This document shows positions 9,079-17,170 of a DNA stretch of 64,000 nt, piece by piece; the first letter of the stretch is position 1, and each line of letters starts with the position of its first letter. A program made the position numbers and the translations under genes. The stretch is from CAZSPL01 sp964608735 (GTDB lineage: Bacteria; JAJVIF01; JAPKYR01; CAZSPL01), in the NCBI GenBank assembly GCA_964608735.1, contig CAZSPL010000001.1, positions 1 to 64,000 on the forward strand, written 5' to 3'. The notes under the pieces were generated by a model. That model was not told the origin of the DNA. It saw only the letters and a list, made by a program, of their open reading frames with translations, and ran no database searches.

Positions 9079-9699
9079 ATGGCAACGCGAAATACAAGAA
9101 TAATTTTTCTACTCTACATTCTATTTATTCTGACCCTCGGGACGTCAGGCTCCGCCGAGAGCCTCTTCGACCCGGCTGGCGTGAACCTGTTCACCGACCT
9201 CAAGGCGCAAACCATCGGCGATATCCTGTTCATCCTCGTGAACGAACGCACCACCACGAGTTCCGAGGCAAGCACGGACGGTTCGAAGGCGATCGGGCTA
9301 CAGGGCGGCGCGAAGGTAACCGGGTTCTTCGAGGACCTCCTCGGCTTTCCCGCGGTGATAGAGCCCCTTGAATCGATGAATATCAATCCATCCGAGGATT
9401 TCAAGGCAAGTGGGAACACCAGCGCGAAGGGTTCATTTACCACAACCATCACCGCCACGGTTGTCGATATCCTCCCCAACGGCAATTTCGTCATCGAAGG
9501 AAAACGCGCCATCACCATCAATGACGATACAGAACAGATGGTGCTTCGCGGGACAATACGCCCCGTCGATATCAGCGCCGCCAACACCGTGAGCTCGCAG
9601 CAGATGGCGGATATCGAAATTTCATATACCGGGCGCGGGCAGCTTGCCGAAAGGCAGAAAGCCGGCCTGTTCACACAGCTGTTTAACTTCCTGTTCTGA
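9079..9699 (+). CDS. flgH: Flagellar L-ring protein FlgH
   Basis: Forms the outer-membrane L ring around the flagellar rod. The 206 residues have an N-terminal hydrophobic signal (IIFLLYILFILTLGTSGSA). The mature part begins ESLFDPAGVNLFTDLKAQTI, close to the family's conserved SLF and DxxAxxxGD elements, and ends GQLAERQKAGLFTQLFNFLF. The usual lipobox cysteine is absent: no Cys occurs at the cleavage region, so this FlgH would not be a conventional lipoprotein. It is 12 bases after flgA in the ring operon. Confidence 0.92.
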   Translation: MATRNTRIIFLLYILFILTLGTSGSAESLFDPAGVNLFTDLKAQTIGDILFILVNERTTTSSEASTDGSKAIGLQGGAKVTGFFEDLLGFPAVIEPLESMNINPSEDFKASGNTSAKGSFTTTITATVVDILPNGNFVIEGKRAITINDDTEQMVLRGTIRPVDISAANTVSSQQMADIEISYTGRGQLAERQKAGLFTQLFNFLF

Positions 9700-9752
9700 T
9701 AATCGCGACCGTTTCAAGCCCGTCGTGATTCAAGAGGATTACGAGGTTTACA

Positions 9753-10970
9753 ATGAAATACACGCTGCTATCGATAATATTCATCCTGATGCTTGTCGCC
9801 CCGGCGATTGGACAGGATGCCGGTGGCGCGGCCACTCCGTCGCCGGGTGACGATACGCCCCTCAAGCCCGAAACCATCTATATCATTAGCCCCCCCGAGA
9901 CCGGCGATACCGGCTTCGATTCCGGCTTCGTCCCTGAATGCCGCGTGAAGGATATCGCAAAGGTGCTCGGCGTACGCAGCAACCAGTTGTGGGGTATCGG
10001 GCTTATCGCGGGCCTCGCAGGCACGGGCGACGATTCAAACTCCGTGGATTATACATCCCAGGCTATCGCCAACATGCTCGAACGCGCGGGGATCTCGGTC
10101 TCCGCATCCGAGATCAAGGTCAAGAATTTCGCCTCCGTAATCGTCACCACCGACCTTCCGCCGTTCGTACGTCCCGGTGATTCAATCGACATCACCGTCT
10201 CCTCGATAGGCAACGCTAAAAGCCTCGAGGGCGGAACCCTCATAATGACACCGCTCAAAGCAGCCAACGGCGAGATATATGCCGTAGGACAGGGCGCCGT
10301 TTCCATCGGCGGATTCGGCGTCACGGGACGAGGCGGCGGAAGCAGCGGCGTGCGCAAGAGTTTTCTCACGGTGGGACGCATCCCCGACGGGGCCATCGTC
10401 GAAAAGGAAGTGCAATTCGATCTCAGCGATGGCGGTTACGTCACCATCGTACTGAACAACCCCGATTTCACCACCGCGATTAAACTCGCCGACAAAATCG
10501 CGAACCTGGAAAGCGTCGACTATGCCCGGGCCGTCGACCCCGCGAACGTCGAAGTGCGCGTACCCCTTGAATACAGCCTCGATCTTGTGCGCTTCATCAG
10601 CGAGATCGAAAATCTGCGTATCCCCGTCGACACTCCCGCGAAGGTCGTTATCAACGAGCGCACCGGGACTATCGTCATGGGCCAGTATGTGCAGGTGCTT
10701 CCGGTCGCCATCGCCCATGGACCTCTCACAATCACCATCAACCAATTCTACGATGTTTCTCAGCCCCCGCCGCTGTCGGGAGGATTCCCTCTCGTCGTAC
10801 CGGGCGAGCAACTCCAGGTGCAGGAAGGCCAGGCCGTGTTCGTGCGTGTATCCACCGCCGATGTCGTCAAGGCGCTCAACGCGCTCGGCGTCGCGCCGAC
10901 CGATATCGTCGCCATTTTCCAGGCGATTAAAGCCGCCGGAGCATTGCAGGCGGATATTGAGATAATGTAA
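9753..10970 (+). CDS. flgI: Flagellar P-ring protein FlgI
   Basis: Builds the periplasmic P ring in the peptidoglycan layer. The 405 residues comprise a signal peptide (LLSIIFILMLVAPAIGQ), an unusual linker of about 40 residues rich in Pro, Asp and Gly, then the family core beginning RVKDIAKVLGVRSNQLWGIG and continuing GLAGTGDDS, VIVTTDLPPFVRPGDSIDIT and GGTLIMTPLKAANGEIYAVG. The C-terminus KALNALGVAPTDIVAIFQAI is canonical. It is somewhat longer than usual because of the linker. It is last in the operon and followed by a terminator. Confidence 0.96.
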   Translation: MKYTLLSIIFILMLVAPAIGQDAGGAATPSPGDDTPLKPETIYIISPPETGDTGFDSGFVPECRVKDIAKVLGVRSNQLWGIGLIAGLAGTGDDSNSVDYTSQAIANMLERAGISVSASEIKVKNFASVIVTTDLPPFVRPGDSIDITVSSIGNAKSLEGGTLIMTPLKAANGEIYAVGQGAVSIGGFGVTGRGGGSSGVRKSFLTVGRIPDGAIVEKEVQFDLSDGGYVTIVLNNPDFTTAIKLADKIANLESVDYARAVDPANVEVRVPLEYSLDLVRFISEIENLRIPVDTPAKVVINERTGTIVMGQYVQVLPVAIAHGPLTITINQFYDVSQPPPLSGGFPLVVPGEQLQVQEGQAVFVRVSTADVVKALNALGVAPTDIVAIFQAIKAAGALQADIEIM

Positions 10971-11048
10971 TGATTACGCTGCCGGGGAGGGTCGAAATTC
11001 CCCCCGGTTGTGAATGAAGCATTTAAGCGTTAGGTTCTCTTGGTAAAG

Positions 11049-11078
11049 GGACAACCTTGGTTTGGTTGTCCTTTTTTT
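11049..11078 (+). terminator. Rho-independent terminator of the flagellar ring operon
   Basis: An eight-base perfect stem GGACAACC/GGTTGTCC with a seven-base loop is followed directly by seven T, about 80 bases after the flgI stop. This is a textbook intrinsic terminator on the plus strand. Confidence 0.92.
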
Positions 11079-11082
11079 ATCC

Positions 11083-11172
11083 GGGGACAGGCCCCAAAGC
11101 ATGCATGGCACGATACTCCGAAAATGCACTCCCCTCATTCCCAAAACCACGATCTTGAAATGGCCTGTCCCC
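11083..11172. repeat. 90-bp inverted-end repeat element, copy 1
   Basis: Begins GGGGACAGGCC and ends GGCCTGTCCCC, a perfect 11-bp terminal inverted repeat. The interior shares the block AAAACCACGATCT with copy 3. No coding potential is visible. With the following 30 bases it forms a 120-bp unit repeated once in tandem. Confidence 0.9.
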
Positions 11173-11202
11173 TAAAACCCTTCCGCTAACCTGTTTCTTC
11201 CC

Positions 11203-11292
11203 GGGGACAGGCCCCGAAGCGCGCAAGGCACAATGCTCGCAAAATGCATTCCCCTCGTTCCTAAAACCATGATCTTGAAACGGCCTGTCCCC
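11203..11292. repeat. 90-bp inverted-end repeat element, copy 2
   Basis: Same 11-bp inverted ends and same 90-bp length as copy 1. It lies four bases downstream of the stop codon of the minus-strand membrane-protein gene. Exactly 120 bases separate the starts of copies 1 and 2. Confidence 0.9.
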
Positions 11293-11296
11293 TTAC

Positions 11297-12013
11297 TCAA
11301 AACTCTTCCGCTACCCTGTTCAGCCGGTCCTTCAGTAATATCTCATGCCTCGTGGGAGCAGGCGATGCATCCCCCGGCAACAATTCATGCTCGCGACCGA
11401 GGCCCGGGTCCATGTTATCCTTCGACAACGACGCGAGGATGTTCCTCCGGTTGCCGTCGATACGTCGCGCAAAACTCTCCCCGCATACCTTCGTGGAAAA
11501 AGTGTCGAGCGCACCGAGGCGCATGCTTTCCAGCGGATGCGATGCCTGGTCTACTTGAACCCGCATCGCCGGGGCGGGAGCGGCGAAACGCGACGGCAGC
11601 ATCGCGATTATTTCACTCCGTGTCGCCAACGCGTTCGCGAAAATGCTTCCCGACGCGTTGTCGGTACCCGTCGATCGACCGGGGCGTCCTATGGGAAGAA
11701 GCTGCGTGACAATTACTATCGCGGCGATGATTGCGACGACGGCCAACCCGTACGCCGGATGAAAGACCGGCACCCAGCGCGGTACCCGGTTTTCTTCGAG
11801 TCGTCCGCGAAGCCGGCGAAGTGCGGCATCGGCAACAGATTCCGGCATCGCCGGCTCGTCGACGGCAAGCGCCCCGGCGAGCATCTCGTCGAGATTGGAC
11901 GTGCCCGAAAGCCGCCGCTTGAGACGCTGCAAGCCTTTCTTCGCTATGTCCCTTCCTTCCCCTTCCGGGAAAAGCGCGCGGGACAACAAGTTGTCAAGTC
12001 TGTCTTTCTTCAT
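11297..12013 (-). CDS. Single-span membrane protein, putative anti-sigma factor
   Basis: I do not recognise a family for this 238-residue protein. The cytoplasmic N-terminal part contains an internal duplication: residues 6-35 (LDNLLSRALF to KKGLQRLKRRL) resemble residues 41-72 (LDEMLAGALA to DAALRRLRGRL). One membrane helix lies near 87-107 (GLAVVAIIAAIVIVTQLLPI). The rest is outside and mostly disordered, with one Cys. It sits 21 bases after a sigma-factor gene on the same strand, and the topology fits a membrane anti-sigma regulator. That role is inferred from context; there is no zinc-binding HxxxCxxC motif. Confidence 0.5.
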   Translation of the reverse strand: MKKDRLDNLLSRALFPEGEGRDIAKKGLQRLKRRLSGTSNLDEMLAGALAVDEPAMPESVADAALRRLRGRLEENRVPRWVPVFHPAYGLAVVAIIAAIVIVTQLLPIGRPGRSTGTDNASGSIFANALATRSEIIAMLPSRFAAPAPAMRVQVDQASHPLESMRLGALDTFSTKVCGESFARRIDGNRRNILASLSKDNMDPGLGREHELLPGDASPAPTRHEILLKDRLNRVAEEF

Positions 12014-12034
12014 TTGTAATCACTTCGCCGTCAA

Positions 12035-12934
12035 TCAAAGACCGCCGGTAATCTCGTCCAGCGTATACCCTATGTCGGTCAACTGCTTGGCGCTCAAGCC
12101 TTGTGTCCGCAATTCATCCAGAAAAATCTTCTTTATATTTTCCTTCGCGCGCAGGTAAATATTCTTCGCGGCATTACCACCGTTACGCGTGCTCTTGCCC
12201 ATGACGACGCATATCTCTTCCATCGAATACCCGTCCGCCCTAAGCAACACGACCTGCCGCTGGTCGTCGGTAAGGTTCCGCTTGCGCGATGCATCCCCCT
12301 CTACACAATTCCTGAGTATTTTCAGCACAATGTCACTGGTCAGCAGTTCTTCCGGGCTCTGCCCCGGGTCACTCAGAAGATCGCCCAGCGTGGTTCCGTC
12401 GGAATCATCCCCCACCGGCGTATCGATGCTGACCGGATTCCTCACCGCGAACTTCGCCCCGTTCTCCCGCTCGCGCTTCTTCTCGCTGAAATAATTCACC
12501 GCGAGGTTCTTCGCGAACGCTATCAAATACGTCGTGAACTTCGTCCCTTCCTGGCTGTAATAGCGTCCCGCCCGTATCTTGCGGTATACCAGCACGAACG
12601 GCTCGCTCAACAGGTAGACCAGGTCTTCCTCAGGTATCTTCGCGACCCTCGGGTGATGTCGATGAAGGTAACGGTTGACGAACCCGCTGTAGGCCTTGTA
12701 TAAAAGCTCCCCGGCAAGCCTCGCGCACTCATCCCCGCCCTTGTGGATTGTGAACAGCACGCTGCGAAGCTCGTGTTCCTCGAGCTTACCGCCCTCATCG
12801 AGCCGCATCCCGATGAGATAGCTGTCCGACGACGTAAGCAACCTTACACGGTCGTCGGCGGTGCGCCATTGTTCGAAGGTCCTTGCCAGTTCCCGGGCTC
12901 CAACCGCGTCGAATGTGATAGTTCTCGCTCCCAT
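12035..12934 (-). CDS. RNA polymerase sigma-70-like factor, atypical
   Basis: A likely alternative sigma factor of about 299 residues. A region 2-like helix bundle contains GTKFTTYLIAFAKNLAVNYF followed by a basic run (SEKKRERE). A region 4-like helix-turn-helix lies near residues 220-275 (LTDDQRQVVLLRADGYSMEE, then GKSTRNGGNAAKNIYLRAKE). There are about 90 extra residues before region 2 and a short tail after region 4 (LSAKQLTDIGYTLDEITGGL) that ECF factors usually lack. The start at MGAR is preceded by GGGAGCGG; an earlier in-frame start at 13009 is possible. It is followed by the putative anti-sigma gene and is divergent from prfB. Confidence 0.75.
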   Translation of the reverse strand: MGARTITFDAVGARELARTFEQWRTADDRVRLLTSSDSYLIGMRLDEGGKLEEHELRSVLFTIHKGGDECARLAGELLYKAYSGFVNRYLHRHHPRVAKIPEEDLVYLLSEPFVLVYRKIRAGRYYSQEGTKFTTYLIAFAKNLAVNYFSEKKRERENGAKFAVRNPVSIDTPVGDDSDGTTLGDLLSDPGQSPEELLTSDIVLKILRNCVEGDASRKRNLTDDQRQVVLLRADGYSMEEICVVMGKSTRNGGNAAKNIYLRAKENIKKIFLDELRTQGLSAKQLTDIGYTLDEITGGL

Positions 12935-13049
12935 TATAAACCATCCGCTCCCATGATGCGCAGTAACGACCCTCGAAATAATTACTCGAAAAACCGTCGA
13001 AAAAGTCATGGGATATTAAAAATGATTAATGCCGATATTAATTATTGTC

Positions 13050-13058
13050 TGTTATACT
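13050..13058 (+). promoter_or_regulatory. Extended -10 promoter for prfB
   Basis: TGTTATACT (a TGn element plus TATACT) lies about 20 bases before the prfB start. No good -35 is visible 17 bases upstream, which fits an extended -10 promoter. Confidence 0.45.
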
Positions 13059-13077
13059 TGATGAAAACATTTACAGG

Positions 13078-14245
13078 ATGAAACAGCATTTGCCTGAGAA
13101 CGGACAAGCAAAACCGCAGACGATTTCCGATGTTACCGAGCTTCTGAAACAGGCCCAGGAACTTCGCGCCCGAATTGCCGAAATTAGGGGGCACCTTTGA
13201 CACAGCCGGCATAGAGGCTGAAATCTCCGATCTCGAAAAACGTACGGCCGAGAATGGCTTCTGGAATGACTCTGAAAAAGCGACCGGCATCCAGAAACGT
13301 ATCGCGTTGCTCAAACGACGGGGCCAGGTGTGGGACGACCTTCAGCAGCGCGGCGACGACCTCGTGGGATTTGTCGAGCTCGTAAAGGAAGAGGAAGATT
13401 ACAGTTTCATCGATGAAGCCCGACGGAATTACCAGGCCCTCGCGCACGACTTCGACATAGAGGAAACAAAGAAACTCCTCTCCGGTGAGGAAGACCATCT
13501 CCCCGCGATAGTGAGCATACATCCCGGCGCCGGGGGAATCGATTCGTGGGACTGGGCCGCCATGCTCCTGCGAATGTATCTCCGCTGGGCGGAACGCAAC
13601 GGCTTCAAGGTGAAAATCCTCGACGAAATAAAAGGGGATGAAGCGGGCATAAAGAGTGTGACGTTCCTCGTCGACGGCGAGTACGCCACCGGCCTTCTGA
13701 AACCCGAGCGCGGTGTACACCGCATGATACGCCAGAGCCCGTTCGACGCCGCCAACCGCAGGCATACATCGTTCGCCAGCGTCGATGTCATCCCGCAGGC
13801 GGATGAATCCATCGATATCGACATCGACGAGGATGACATCAAGATCGATACTTTCCGCGCGTCCGGCGCGGGAGGACAGCATGTCAACAAGACCGACAGC
13901 GCCGTGCGAATCACGCACCTGCCGTCGGGATTAGTCGTCCAATGCCAGAATGAACGAAGCCAGACACGCAACAAAGCCGTCGCCATGCAGATACTTCGCT
14001 CCCGGCTGTACGAGAAGGAACTCCGCAAACGCGAAGCCGAACTCGCCGTGCATCACGGCCAGAAATCGGACATCGCGTGGGGAAGCCAGATACGAAACTA
14101 TATCTTCCACCCATATCACCTGGTGAAGGATGTCCGCACAGGCATGGAGACAAGCAATACGCAGCGTTTCATGGATGGAGAGATCGACGAATTCACCTAT
14201 GCCTACCTCCGTTGGAAACTGGACAAGGCCAAGGCTCATGGATAG
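13078..14245 (+). CDS. prfB: Peptide chain release factor 2, programmed +1 frameshift
   Basis: Terminates translation at UGA and UAA. The protein comes from two frames: codons 1-40 start at ATG 13078 and run to CTT (13195-13197); an in-frame TGA follows at 13198; a +1 shift continues with GAC at 13199 to the stop at 14243-14245, giving about 388 residues. The slip site has every known element: AGGGGG as internal Shine-Dalgarno, a three-base spacer, then CTTTGAC. The downstream part has the RF2 anticodon-like motif SPF (IRQSPFDAANRRHTSF) and the catalytic GGQ (GAGGQHVNKTDSAV). The N-terminus is slightly longer than usual. Confidence 0.97.
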
Positions 14246-14837
14246 CAACGCGAAGCCCGTCTACAAGACGTTTCATCTGTATGGCAACCACAAGCGATGG
14301 CAGGTGGCAATCGCCGCCGCGCTGCTGTTTCTAGCCGGGTGGTTCGGCTGGTCCGGCGTAAGCCGCGCGCTCGCTCTCAGGAACATCCCGGCATTCGATA
14401 CCATCGACCAGGACGGCGTCATCCTCCAGGACACTTCCTACACCTGCGCACCCGCCGCCCTTGCGATGTTCTTCCATGACGCCGGGGTGAACACATCACA
14501 GCGCGAGATCGCCATCATCGCCGGCACCGATCTGAGCGGCACATCCGACCGCGGCATCAGGAAAGCCGCCGAATATTTCGGATACACGCTCACAATAAAG
14601 AAGATGGACTTCCAGGAAATTTACAACTACGCTCAGCCGCTGATTCTCGAAGAACGCCATGGCGGCATCCTGCACGTATCATACATACGCAAGTCCGATT
14701 ATCCCTATGCCAAGGCTTTGGAAATCCTCGATCCCATTGACGGCTACCTCAGCCCCGTCTTCGATTCGGTTTTCTATATTTACTACACCAGGCCCGGACT
14801 CAAGAAAAAATGCTTCTTGATTGAGAGAGGGAAATAA
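14238..14837 (+). CDS. Membrane-anchored C39-like cysteine peptidase
   Basis: A 199-residue protein with one N-terminal membrane helix (about residues 20-40, WQVAIAAALLFLAGWFGWSG) and an outside domain resembling peptidase C39. VILQDTSYTCAPAALAMFFH places the catalytic Cys after a Gln, GGILHVSYI supplies the His, and ILDPIDG the Asp. There is no ABC transporter fusion, unlike bacteriocin-processing C39 proteins; stand-alone double-glycine-type peptidases of this form are widespread. The ATG at 14238 overlaps the end of prfB by eight bases. Activity and substrate are inferred from family motifs only. Confidence 0.7.
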   Translation: MDSNAKPVYKTFHLYGNHKRWQVAIAAALLFLAGWFGWSGVSRALALRNIPAFDTIDQDGVILQDTSYTCAPAALAMFFHDAGVNTSQREIAIIAGTDLSGTSDRGIRKAAEYFGYTLTIKKMDFQEIYNYAQPLILEERHGGILHVSYIRKSDYPYAKALEILDPIDGYLSPVFDSVFYIYYTRPGLKKKCFLIERGK

Positions 14838-14848
14838 TTCGAATCCTG

Positions 14849-15775
14849 CTATCCCTCAAGCTTTTCTTGCCATTCGCTTACTTCCGGATGCCAATACAGA
14901 GGATACTTGCTCTTCTCAACAATCGCTGATACGACCGGCTTCAAAAATTCGATAAGGAGGCCGACGACACCTTCAAAATCTTCGGCAGGCTGTTTAATCC
15001 CCGGTCGTTTCAAGTATGCACTCCATCTACTTCGCATGGTCGTATCCGCCACAAGCGAGCCGTTAAAAACCGGATTATCCAATCCAAGCGTCGTGGTTCG
15101 TGTTTGAAATGTGCCCTGTATCGCCTCTTTTAACGGAATCATCCCGAAACCATGCGATTGCGCAAGAAAATACAGATTATAGAAATCTTGCATTCTGCTG
15201 TTTACGATACCGCGGTCACACATCGTTTCGAACTTCTCGGCAATTACACTTTCCAGCGTGTAGGCCTTTATAACTGGTGGTGGAAAATCGAGAAGCGATG
15301 GATACACAAGTTCGACCGCGGCGGGCGACATATTATCCCCAAACCCGATGTCCACCTGCATTGGAAACCATGCACTGCTGATATATCCCTTGAACTTTAT
15401 CCGAATTCCTGGATATCCCCCCTGCCCGGCAATTGCCATGCTCTTGATTCCTTCGGCTTCGAATCGAATACCATCCTCGGATTCGATTTTACATATTTCA
15501 GAAACCACACCTTCCAATACTTCGATATCCGCCGGTATTCCTCTTCCAAGAAAATCAATATCTTTTGTTGGTCTTTCAGGGGAATCCAGGCTGCTGAATA
15601 GAAGCAAACCGCCCTTCAGGATAAGATTGCTTTTATATTCCGAGACGCCCACCCGGTAAAGAAATCTCTCCCGACAAAATAGAGTCACCAGGAAATTGTG
15701 ATCTCGATTCTGCTTGATTGCCAATGCTTTCAACCTGGCAAGCACTGATGCGGGGATATTCCTTTCATCTTTCAT
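14849..15775 (-). CDS. abiEii: AbiEii-family nucleotidyltransferase toxin
   Basis: The toxin of a type IV AbiE toxin-antitoxin pair, a DNA polymerase beta-like nucleotidyltransferase. The 308 residues contain LILKGGLLLFSSLDSPERPT followed by KDIDFLG: the GG and DxD-like core of this superfamily. Later LESVIAEKFETMCDRGIVNS and RMQDFYNLYFLA match the conserved helical part (with the K and D residues typical of AbiEii). The start at 15775 is two bases after the antitoxin stop, so the pair is translationally coupled. It is convergent with the C39-like gene. Confidence 0.9.
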   Translation of the reverse strand: MKDERNIPASVLARLKALAIKQNRDHNFLVTLFCRERFLYRVGVSEYKSNLILKGGLLLFSSLDSPERPTKDIDFLGRGIPADIEVLEGVVSEICKIESEDGIRFEAEGIKSMAIAGQGGYPGIRIKFKGYISSAWFPMQVDIGFGDNMSPAAVELVYPSLLDFPPPVIKAYTLESVIAEKFETMCDRGIVNSRMQDFYNLYFLAQSHGFGMIPLKEAIQGTFQTRTTTLGLDNPVFNGSLVADTTMRSRWSAYLKRPGIKQPAEDFEGVVGLLIEFLKPVVSAIVEKSKYPLYWHPEVSEWQEKLEG

Positions 15776-15777
15776 CG

Positions 15778-16380
15778 TTACAGCATCGCATCGAGATAGG
15801 GTCTGATGATTTCCTTCACCCGGCATACCTCGGCGTATTTTATAAGTCCCGGGATATTGCGGTCCTTTAGCTTAAGATATTCCTCAAGGCCTTCCCGGGC
15901 CATTTCAAGCCCGATTTTGTTTCGAAGGCGGAAGCAGTCACATATCGTTTTCTCACGGTTGTAGATCTTGATAGCTCCATTTCCAATCCGCTCATCAATT
16001 ATCCCTTCCGTAAAGAACCTCGGAGAAAAAAACCAGAATTTGACGGGTGGATGTTCAACCTTCGGCGTATGATGTGGAATTCTGGAAACCGCAACATCGA
16101 TCACAGGGGGGTTATATGTTGTAAGATCGTAATATGCAAGCGTGGACCGAAGGCAGATAACTCCCTTTGGAATAAAAATAGGAATTTCTATCAGGCTGGA
16201 TTGATACGAATACTGCTGACCGGAGAGCTTATAGATTCCCCATCCCACGCGCTCGATAATCCCCTGCTTCTCCAAATGATAAACCCATTGAGGATTAAAG
16301 CCCGCTGCCGCCAATTCGCTTCGACGGAAATACCCGCCTTTCTCTTTCAGGAATTGAACAATTTCATCCTTTACGCCCAC
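15778..16380 (-). CDS. abiEi: AbiEi-family antitoxin and transcriptional regulator
   Basis: The antitoxin partner of AbiEii. The 200 residues start with a winged helix-turn-helix (about 10-55: GGYFRRSELAAAGFNPQWVY and the wing IIERVGWGIYKLS), then an AbiEi-type domain with GVICLRSTLAYYDLTTYNPP and REKTICDCFRLRNKIGLEMA. Family members repress their own operon by binding inverted repeats upstream, and such a repeat is present at 16394-16433. AbiE modules are associated with phage abortive infection and plasmid or island maintenance. There is no integrase or other mobile gene beside it here. Confidence 0.9.
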   Translation of the reverse strand: MGVKDEIVQFLKEKGGYFRRSELAAAGFNPQWVYHLEKQGIIERVGWGIYKLSGQQYSYQSSLIEIPIFIPKGVICLRSTLAYYDLTTYNPPVIDVAVSRIPHHTPKVEHPPVKFWFFSPRFFTEGIIDERIGNGAIKIYNREKTICDCFRLRNKIGLEMAREGLEEYLKLKDRNIPGLIKYAEVCRVKEIIRPYLDAML

Positions 16381-16393
16381 AAATATAGCTTAT

Positions 16394-16433
16394 AATATTT
16401 ACGTACATCTGTCAATAAGTGTACGGAAATATT
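16394..16433 (-). promoter_or_regulatory. Putative AbiEi operator, 14-bp inverted repeat
   Basis: AATATTTACGTACA and TGTACGGAAATATT form an inverted repeat with 13 of 14 positions matching, separated by 12 bases, starting 14 bases upstream of the abiEi ATG. The spacer contains TTGACA on the minus strand, a perfect -35, so a bound repressor would cover the promoter. Confidence 0.75.
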
Positions 16434-16482
16434 AGCAATCTCCCGGAATTGCCGGTCCGACCTATTCAGGTAAAAATCCAAT

Positions 16483-16492
16483 NNNNNNNNNN
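16483..16492. other. Assembly gap (10 N)
   Basis: A scaffold join in non-coding sequence between abiEi and the HAD gene. The left side ends CCAAT and the right begins AATCTT, so a three-base overlap (AAT) would close it. Confidence 0.9.
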
Positions 16493-16579
16493 AATCTTGT
16501 AACAAGCTTGGATTGATTTCTATCTCGACAAATATTGAAGCGCATTGAACGTTCCGATAAAATGAGCGAAGGAGTAAAC

Positions 16580-17170
16580 ATGCCCGCGATCGATGCAATC
16601 CTGTTTGATATGGACGGCGTGATAATCGAATCGACACTCGATGTCGCCGAGATCAAGCGCGCGTTGTTCGGTACGCCGGATATCTTCATCATCGAGGGGA
16701 TCAACAATCTCCCTCCCGACCAACGACCCGGCGCATGGAAAATCGTCGAGCAGATGGAGATCGACGCCGCGAGGACGGCAATAATCCGTCCCGAAGCCGC
16801 GAAGCTCTTAAAGTGGATGGACAAAAAAGGGATCAAGAGGGGAATCGTCACGAGAAACTGCAGGGCGTCGGTGGAAGTTATCCGGGAAAGAATCAAGCTT
16901 GACCTCGGGGTCGTCATAGCCCGCGAGGATGCCGAACCGAAACCCGCCCCCGATGGCGTTTTGCTCGCAATAAAGCGCCTTCGGGTCTCCCCCGCCGGGA
17001 CATTCATGGTCGGCGATTTCAAATTCGATATCGACGCGGGACGCGCCGCCGGATGCGTGACCGTATTCCTGCGTACGCCCAAGTTCGAATACCTTGAAGT
17101 AGATTGCGACTTCGAAGTTGACTCTTTACTCGAAATACCGGATATAATATCAGCGCTCGAAAATGGATAA
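16580..17170 (+). CDS. HAD-superfamily phosphatase
   Basis: A haloacid-dehalogenase-like hydrolase of 196 residues. Motif I is DMDGVI near residue 9, motif II GIVTRNCRAS near 103, the motif III lysine lies in EPKPAPDGVL, and motif IV is VGDFKFDI. The cap is small (C1-type), as in phosphoglycolate phosphatase and beta-phosphoglucomutase relatives; the substrate is unknown. The start at 16580 follows GAAGGAG by six bases; earlier in-frame ATGs at 16535 and 16562 have no better site. It overlaps the cation-efflux gene by eight bases. Confidence 0.85.
   Translation: MPAIDAILFDMDGVIIESTLDVAEIKRALFGTPDIFIIEGINNLPPDQRPGAWKIVEQMEIDAARTAIIRPEAAKLLKWMDKKGIKRGIVTRNCRASVEVIRERIKLDLGVVIAREDAEPKPAPDGVLLAIKRLRVSPAGTFMVGDFKFDIDAGRAAGCVTVFLRTPKFEYLEVDCDFEVDSLLEIPDIISALENG

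Larger units (their letters stand above)
10971..11296. other. Intergenic region: terminator plus two repeat copies
   Basis: This 326-base stretch carries no gene. It holds a terminator for the flagellar operon (11049-11078) and two 90-bp repeat elements in a 120-bp tandem arrangement. Confidence 0.8.

Noticed and set aside
12934..13009. Upstream start for the sigma factor (25 more residues)
   Set aside because: The extension is not sigma-like and the MGAR start has a suitable upstream GGGAGCGG; kept only as an alternative.
14849..16433. Prophage or genomic island around AbiE
   Set aside because: No integrase, tRNA gene, attachment repeats or composition shift; it is a stand-alone toxin-antitoxin pair.
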